This document shows positions 7,683 through 11,980 of a stretch of 11,980 bases of DNA, piece after piece. The notes beneath the pieces were generated by a model. It had not been told where the DNA came from and searched no databases. It saw only the letters and a program-made list of their open reading frames with translations. Position 1 is the first letter of the stretch. Each line of letters starts with the position of its first letter. The position numbers were made by a program, and so were the translations under genes. The DNA is from Larix sibirica (lineage: Eukaryota; Streptophyta; Pinopsida; Pinales; Pinaceae), in assembly GCA_004151065.3 (NCBI GenBank), contig NWUY0300106588.1, positions 12,417 through 24,396 of the forward strand. The letters are read 5' to 3'.

Positions 7683-7937
7683 TGTAGTAAACAATCTATG
7701 TTTATTACTGATTGCCATATAGAAAAAAAATAAAAATAAAAATTGTAAATATATAAGAGTATATAGTGAATAATGTTTGATTAATAATATTTCACAAGAT
7801 GTTTACAATGAGCCTCCTGATGGTATACTTAGAAGCATTGACTAGTCACAAGGCCGTGAGGGGGTATGTTACCTTTGACCTTTCCATAGCCTAATTATAT
7901 TGTTGTTGTTGTTGTTATGCTTATTATGTTTATAAAA
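7683..7937 (-). repeat. 3' LTR (left copy) of the gypsy-type element
   Basis: It aligns end to end with 10338-10607. It begins TGTAGTAAAC (right copy TGCAGTAAAA) and ends TTATGTTTATAAAA (right copy TTATGTTTGTAACA), so its terminal CA has decayed to AA. It carries a (TTG)n run at 7901-7916 missing from the other copy and lacks that copy's 39-bp duplication. Confidence 0.85.
7901..7916. repeat. (TTG)n microsatellite inside the left LTR
   Basis: Five TTG-type units in a row. The right LTR has only an irregular T-rich stretch at the same place (10577-10587), so the run expanded after insertion. Confidence 0.8.
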
Positions 7938-7952
7938 TTGCCACCCCCTTAA
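7938..7952 (-). other. Polypurine tract and end of pol beside the 3' LTR
   Basis: The minus strand reads TTAAGGGGGTGGCAA directly before the LTR, the expected plus-strand primer. The preceding codons read FEDEAFLKG, resembling the acidic LEDELFLEGG ending found in many plant gypsy polyproteins. Confidence 0.65.
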
Positions 7953-8099
7953 GGAATGCTTCATCCTCAAAACATAGTAAATACGACTCTCTCTAGTTGA
8001 GCATGTTTCCACAGTGGCATCAAGTTTGACTTGTTTTAGTGGCTTAACTTCATCTTTGCTTTGAGTGTTGGTGAGATTCCTTTGTATCGTTTGTATCAT
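7938..8099 (-). pseudogene. Remnant of the pol C-terminal tail joined to the protease segment
   Basis: A short lysine- and threonine-rich minus-strand stretch lying between the end of the protease reading frame and the polypurine tract. Only the last ten codons resemble a known pol ending (FEDEAFLKG). The rest is not assignable and probably contains the deletion junction that removed RT, RNase H and integrase. Confidence 0.4.
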
Positions 8100-8127
8100 A
8101 TCCTAAAGTATTTTTATTTGGTTGTTT

Positions 8128-8647
8128 CATGATAAACCCTTATGCTTATTTGTAACATATTTCCCTTGATTCCTTTGTTGTATATTTGAATGTGTTTCTT
8201 GCTCCTTTTTTAATAGTTGTAATTCATTTTTTTTAAGATCAAAACCTTTAACACCATAAAACTTATAATGTTAACCTTGCTAGTTAAAATCCATGAATTG
8301 TTCTTCAAGGTTGGTGGTATAAGTCCCCAACTACATCAACCATTCTACACCTAGCTCCATGTCCATCTCATCAAGTGGTAGATCATAGAAACCTATTAGT
8401 AGATCCAATTCTTGGGTTGGAACTAAGAATTTATGGCATCTACCTTCTCCTTTGACCCTTGTTCATCAATGATTGTAACTATGAGATACTTGGTGGGGTG
8501 CACAAAAAGGTTTAGTTGTTTAGTGATATCATTGTCTATACAATTATGAGTACTACCAAAATATACGAGTACCATTAAATTTCTATTTTTCATGACTCCT
8601 TTAAGCTTCAAGGTCTTAGGTTGTGATTTTCCCATCATGGTTTCCAA
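8128..8647 (-). pseudogene. Aspartic protease of the gypsy-type element, active site lost
   Basis: The retropepsin would cut the Gag-Pol polyprotein. Minus-strand frame from 8647: QPKTLKLKGVMKN, then VLVYFGSTHNCID where plant gypsy elements have VLIDSGSTHNFID. The catalytic Asp is Tyr and the next Ser is Phe. A frame change near 8440 leads to GFYDLPLDEMDMELGVEWL, the conserved C-terminal half (usual form DFYVLPLGG...VLGVQWL). Further stops follow, and the frame closes at 8128-8130. Length fits the protease plus a short spacer. Homology to RT never begins, so the large pol deletion lies downstream, around 8100. Confidence 0.85.
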
Positions 8648-9013
8648 TTGAACTATAGGTGTGCTTTCGTATTTTCTTGGAACCTAAATATTATCAACAT
8701 TTCTTCGATGTGGTAGAAATGTATTTTGCAATTGGTTGTTGCATTTGGTCTTTTGGAGTAATTGTTTCTATTTGGAGCACGTCTTCTTCATTTCCATTTT
8801 GTTGGGAACATGAGAATGAAGTTAATGATATTTTTAGCAATGCTTCATTTTCAATCATCGATATTTTGATTTTAAATCTATTGGGTTGACTTGTTCTACC
8901 TTGATATCATTTTCAAACTATAGTCAATGAGTTCAAACTTTCAAGTGGATTTTCGTAAGTTTTGGGGGGTTTTGAATTGTATCCTCTAACAATTACGTTT
9001 GGTGGGTTTGAAA

Positions 9014-9099
9014 GTCCTCCATTTTGGTCCACTACTTTCAAACATCGTAGTGACTTGTCCTCCATTTTGGTCCACTACTTTCAAACATCGTAGTGACTT
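9014..9099. repeat. Perfect 43-bp tandem duplication
   Basis: The unit starting GTCCTCCATTTTGG occupies 9014-9056 and is repeated without change at 9057-9099, followed by five more matching bases. 43 is not a multiple of three, so it breaks the gag frame. The absence of differences marks it as much younger than the host element. Confidence 0.95.
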
Positions 9100-9105
9100 G
9101 TCCTC

Positions 9106-9147
9106 ACATAGATGTCTTAGAGTCCATACCCGACGACATTTATGACA
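9106..9147 (-). other. Zinc knuckle of gypsy Gag
   Basis: Minus-strand ligands are Cys 9145-9147, Cys 9136-9138, His 9112-9114 and Cys 9106-9108. All four are kept and the frame is open across the motif. Confidence 0.8.
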
Positions 9148-9822
9148 AGTATTTCCCTTCTTTAGTAATTATAGCCATCGTCTTTGGGAGCCTTCAATTA
9201 ACTTGTCAATTTTGTCCCAAATTTTTGATTATTTTTTCCCTAACACTTTTTGTGATTTGACAATCCTATCCATAATATCAAGGAACTATTGGCTTCCTCA
9301 TCATAAATATGAACCTCTAATTGTACAATTCATTATCGTTATCCATTTGGTGATGACTTCCTAAAGGGCCACTTCACTGTAATTTACTTTCTATACATAT
9401 ACAAGGTTATGAATTGAAAACCACAAATTTTTTTTTAAAGGTAATAATTGTTAAAAATATATATCTTCTCTAGTCACGGTAAAGAAAATAAAATATGGCT
9501 GAAAAAAATTATACAAAAAGGGGTGTGACCTTCCACAAAGGCGTATGGATGAAATTTAAGAAAAAAATTATAATTGATGTTAGGGGGTGTCACTTAGAGA
9601 CCTCAAAAGTCATATGCAAGTTTAAAATGACCATTGCATGGATGGCTTGACATAAAAGAGCTACGAATAGACTGACAATGGAGATGATGTGTATATAATA
9701 AGCGGTTGAAGGCATTTGGAAAATTTTATTGACAGATGTGTTATTAAAAGGAGTGAGCTAAAGTCTAGATGATTTGCACCTTCTCTGGTGAGTTTGGTCG
9801 GAATTCAGTGACACAATTTGTT

Positions 9823-9864
9823 GTTGAAATTGCGATTTTCATTGTTCAAATTGCAATTTTTATT
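9823..9864. repeat. Two 21-bp imperfect tandem units
   Basis: GTTGAAATTGCGATTTTCATT at 9823-9843 is followed directly by a copy with three differences at 9844-9864. Confidence 0.7.
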
Positions 9865-10020
9865 GCAAAAATGGATTTAGCACCCTCAATTACTTTTGGG
9901 GCACCTCGATGATGCAATTCCAACAACTAAAAACTACCATTTCAACAATTTTCACCGGATTTTGACCAAAAAATTTGCCGAATAGTGGGTACAAATCGTC
10001 TAGAATGTAGATTACACCTT

Positions 10021-10322
10021 ATTAAAATGGTGGTTGATTTAGTATTGTGCATAGATGTACAGACCGTCAATAATTGTGGCAGTTGCACACCATAAAAAAT
10101 GGTTGGGTATATATAGGGTATGGTATGTACGAAAATAACAATGGTGTATGAGTGTACAAATTAAAGTGGCATGATTATGTACATGCTTATACTGAATTGT
10201 AATGGAAGTTAAATGTACAAAAATTGCATATAAAGACAATAGTGAATGCAACTTGATATATTAATCATGATTTGCAGGATAATCCCATGAATTAATTGGC
10301 TACTTGAATTGGGCAAGGATTT
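10021..10322 (-). other. 5' leader of the gypsy-type element, no gene seen
   Basis: AT-rich sequence between the PBS and the presumed gag start. It contains the pentamer TGTAC five times (10056, 10126, 10153, 10179, 10214). The 70-codon minus-strand open frame at 10039-10251 resembles no known protein and I do not call it a gene. Confidence 0.45.
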
Positions 10323-10335
10323 GGCTTTGATACCA
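10323..10335 (-). other. Primer-binding site (tRNA-iMet type) of the gypsy-type element
   Basis: The minus strand reads TGGTATCAAAGCC, one mismatch from the first 12 bases complementary to initiator tRNA-Met. Two bases separate it from the LTR edge at 10338. Confidence 0.82.
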
Positions 10336-10390
10336 AATGCAGTAAAAAGTCCATGTTTTTTACTAATTGTGAAAAGAAAAAAAATTGTAA

Positions 10391-10404
10391 ATATATATAT
10401 ATAT
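10391..10404. repeat. (AT)n run in the right LTR
   Basis: Seven AT dinucleotides. The left LTR has a shorter, interrupted version near 7750-7765. Confidence 0.8.
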
Positions 10405-10495
10405 TGAATAATATTTGATTGATAAGATTTTATAAGATGATCACAATTAGCCTCATGATAGTATACTTATACACATTGATTGGTCAGGAGGTGAA

Positions 10496-10573
10496 GGGGT
10501 ATGTTCCTTTGATCTTTCCTTAGCCTAAATTTAAGGGGTATGTTCCCTTTGATATTTCATTAACCTAATTATA
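10496..10573. repeat. 39-bp tandem duplication inside the right LTR
   Basis: GGGGTATGTTCC begins at 10496 and again at 10535. The left LTR has a single copy (about 7861-7900), so the duplication is specific to this LTR. The two units have since diverged at several positions. Confidence 0.8.
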
Positions 10574-10607
10574 TTATTGTTTTTTTATGTTTATTATGTT
10601 TGTAACA

Positions 10608-11769
10608 TGATCATAACATTTGCTAGGACATGCTTCAAAGTTATAACCATGTTGGCAAGCATGGAAAATAAAGAACAAATTGAATGTCACCCTATTTACA
10701 AGGAGAAGATCTTTCAATTCACCATCTTAAACATACTAATATCCTAAACCAAGATCTAAAAGGTGGATATCATCATAAATATAAACTATTCAATGTGAAT
10801 TATTATCTGTCTTGTAATAAGTAAACAAGTTGGAATAATTCCCTATCATATGATGAGAAGCACTTGAATTAATGAGCCATTCTAGAGAAGGGGTAGAAAA
10901 GGTGAGAGCATCAACTTTCTTATATTGCTAACCTTGATTCTCAATAGCTCCCTTATTATTTTACATTGTAATCTCTTTATATGCCTTGTAAAACCATTTT
11001 CCTTTAGAGGATTAGACTTGCCACAATACCTGCACAATTTCCATTCATTTTTATGGGAAGGCCTTGTATTCACATTCTAGAGGACTTGAATGAATTACAA
11101 AAGCATTAGTGCTAACATCATGACCCAATTTCAAATCCTTTTTGGATCTCTTGGCTAGAAACTTGTTACTGTCTGCTACATAAGCATGGACAACAACCTT
11201 CTATCTTGAAGAATTAAATCTATCTTAGTCACTTATAATACCTTTTCAAAATTGTTCAACATTGGCCTTATGTCTTCCCTTAGACATATCAATGACTTAT
11301 TCAAAAGAATGAATAAGGATATCATAAATGAAAGGTAGTATCTTTTCAACCAAGATAATAAAAGCAACTCCATTTCTCCATTAATCTTTTCCATGATGAC
11401 CTAATTTTACATTATAATTCTTAAGCTCAGCAATAAATTGCTTATTTCATTCAAAATAGCTAAGATCCATATCATGGAATTTTCTTTCTAATAGTATGTC
11501 GATATATCATCATCTTTTTCATACAAGGAAGCAAGTATCTCCCACACCATAATAGTAAACAAATTAGTTTCAACGGATAACGATCGATTGTTTAGTATTG
11601 CCTATCCAATGTGGTCTTTGTCTTGTTTGTATCACTCTTTCCAAATATATTACCTACATCCAAGCTTTTATTTGTCATGCTTGACTAGTTTTCATAAGTT
11701 TTTTCCCCTAATCACATCATCTGTCTTCCTTTCCAAATTTTATAGTTAGAGCCATATAACACATGCACA
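10608..11769 (-). pseudogene. Ty1/copia gag and protease remnant, truncated by the gypsy LTR
   Basis: Minus-strand remains in copia order. LYGSNYKIWK (11730-11759) matches the N-terminal block of copia Gag. VWEILASLYEKDDD (about 11550-11510) matches the LWDxLxxxYE block. The CCHC knuckle follows at 10993-11034 (CRYCGK...) with His and the last Cys replaced by Pro and Gly. The protease then shows EWLINSSASHHM at about 10845-10879, where WIIDSGASNHM is expected; the catalytic Asp is Asn (10868-10870). The later protease block DLLLVNRVTFNLFFIFHACQHGY runs to about 10640 and similarity continues to about 10608, where it meets the gypsy LTR. Many stops and shifts. Integrase, RT and RNase H are not found on either side. 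Confidence 0.78.
10993..11034 (-). other. Copia Gag zinc knuckle, two ligands lost
   Basis: CRYCGK keeps the first two cysteines. With C-X2-C-X4-H-X4-C spacing, the His position is Pro and the last Cys position is Gly. The frame is open from 11073 to 10882 around it, but that short ORF is only a fragment of the copia gag. Confidence 0.75.
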
Positions 11770-11786
11770 TTTTGTAAATTAGATCT

Positions 11787-11840
11787 AGCTTGGGTAGTTG
11801 AGAGGATAAATTGCTATCCTCCTCACTTGGGTTCAAACTC
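11787..11840 (+). other. Possible tRNA-derived SINE head (box A and box B like)
   Basis: TAGCTTGGGTAGTTGAGAGG (11787-11806) resembles a pol III box A region, and GGTTCAAACTC (11829-11839) resembles box B (GGTTCRANTCC). The spacing of roughly 30 bp fits a tRNA-derived SINE. No tRNA cloverleaf, A tail or second copy can be seen, so this is tentative. Confidence 0.3.
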
Positions 11841-11980
11841 TACTTGTTGTTATTGTATGTACAACTTGTTAAACTTATGTAGGCTAACCTATCCACCAGG
11901 TTGGTATGTAATGTCCCCATCCAAATAAATCTCATGAAGGAAAAATCTCCACCAATCTACTAGTTCTCTAGGTTGGGGTG
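11841..11980. other. Unassigned sequence at the right edge
   Basis: No open frame, knuckle or LTR pair is recognisable. TGTAATGTCCCC at 11906-11917 looks like a possible LTR start, but its partner would lie outside the window. Confidence 0.3.

Larger units (their letters stand above)
8650..10020 (-). pseudogene. Decayed gag region of the gypsy-type element
   Basis: This interval lies between the leader and the protease, where gag belongs. The one firm landmark is a zinc knuckle at 9106-9147: CHKCRRVWTLRHLC, with C-X2-C-X7-H-X-C spacing typical of plant Ty3/gypsy Gag, followed by EDKSLRCLKVV. Downstream, about 8870-8690, is a Q/N-rich spacer leading into the protease. A perfect 43-bp duplication (9014-9099) shifts the frame just after the knuckle. 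Upstream of about 9200 I find no recognisable capsid sequence; the three minus-strand frames are full of stops. A plus-strand open frame at 8659-8889 is a shadow. Confidence 0.65.
7683..10607 (-). mobile_element. Ty3/gypsy-type LTR retrotransposon, non-autonomous deletion derivative
   Basis: Two direct repeats, 7683-7937 and 10338-10607, bound an internal region with a PBS beside the right copy and a polypurine tract beside the left one, so transcription runs right to left. Minus-strand coding remains follow gypsy order: gag with a zinc knuckle (9106-9147), aspartic protease (8647-8128) and the extreme end of pol beside the PPT (about 7975-7938). Reverse transcriptase, RNase H and integrase are absent; some 3 kb is missing near 8100. 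The LTRs are only about three-quarters identical, so the insertion is old. The five flanking bases (GAAGT left, TGATC right) do not match, so no target-site duplication is seen. Confidence 0.85.
10338..10607 (-). repeat. 5' LTR (right copy) of the gypsy-type element
   Basis: Begins TG and ends CA on the plus strand, with the same termini as the left copy at 7683-7937. Differences include an (AT)n run at 10391-10404 and a 39-bp internal duplication. A TATA-like run coincides with the (AT)n stretch, but a promoter cannot be placed with confidence. Confidence 0.85.

Noticed and set aside
7527-7718. 63-codon minus-strand ORF
   Set aside because: It crosses the boundary between two elements at 7683 and has no recognisable motif.
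8659-8889. 76-codon plus-strand ORF
   Set aside because: It is antisense to the gypsy gag/protease spacer, is hydrophobic by composition only, and has no motif.
10056-10218. Five TGTAC pentamers as a possible protein-binding array
   Set aside because: Spacing is irregular and the flanks do not align; expected often enough in AT-rich DNA.
10039-10251. 70-codon minus-strand ORF
   Set aside because: It lies in the leader of the gypsy element, is rich in His, Thr and Tyr from AT-rich repeats, and resembles no family.
11906-11917. TGTAATGTCCCC as an LTR start
   Set aside because: No partner repeat, PBS or polypurine tract within the window.

Overview
The window looks like nuclear intergenic DNA from a large, repeat-rich seed-plant genome. 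A gymnosperm is possible, but that is an impression from repeat style, not a demonstrated fact. I see no host protein-coding gene, rRNA or canonical tRNA. Everything I can identify is transposable-element (TE) sequence in different states of decay, packed edge to edge.

Layout. (1) About 1-6352, plus strand: a nearly complete plant L1-type LINE. It has a 5' UTR, an ORF1 with an N-terminal DUF4283-like region and a CCHC knuckle, and an ORF2 with APE endonuclease, reverse transcriptase, zf-RVT zinc-binding domain and RNase H. A 3' UTR follows and ends in a short A run. ORF1 and ORF2 meet at a TAATG stop/start overlap. The endonuclease frame is unbroken, but the rest carries seven in-frame stops, all TAG, and several frameshifts. 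(2) 6353-7682: remnant of an LTR-type element, mostly minus strand. It has a tRNA-iMet-like primer-binding site, an unrecognised broken ORF and a degenerate ~61-bp tandem repeat. Two copies of an LTR-like segment lie in inverted orientation at its ends. (3) 7683-10607, minus strand: a compact Ty3/gypsy-type element with two diverged LTRs (about 255 and 270 bp), PBS, polypurine tract, a gag zinc knuckle and a broken aspartic protease. The RT, RNase H and integrase region is missing, so it is a non-autonomous deletion derivative. (4) 10608-about 11769, minus strand: gag and protease remains of a Ty1/copia element, cut off exactly at the outer edge of the gypsy LTR. (5) 11787-11980: a possible tRNA-derived SINE head, otherwise unassigned.

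How the parts relate: the LINE 3' end abuts the inverted LTR remnant with no spacer, and the gypsy LTR abuts the copia protease with no spacer. This suggests nested insertion and later rearrangement. No clean target-site duplication could be seen for any element. The most useful signals are the all-TAG nonsense pattern (consistent with CHG-methylation decay), the UAAUG coupling site, the inverted LTR arrangement with its unrecognised ORF, and a perfect 43-bp duplication inside an otherwise old element.
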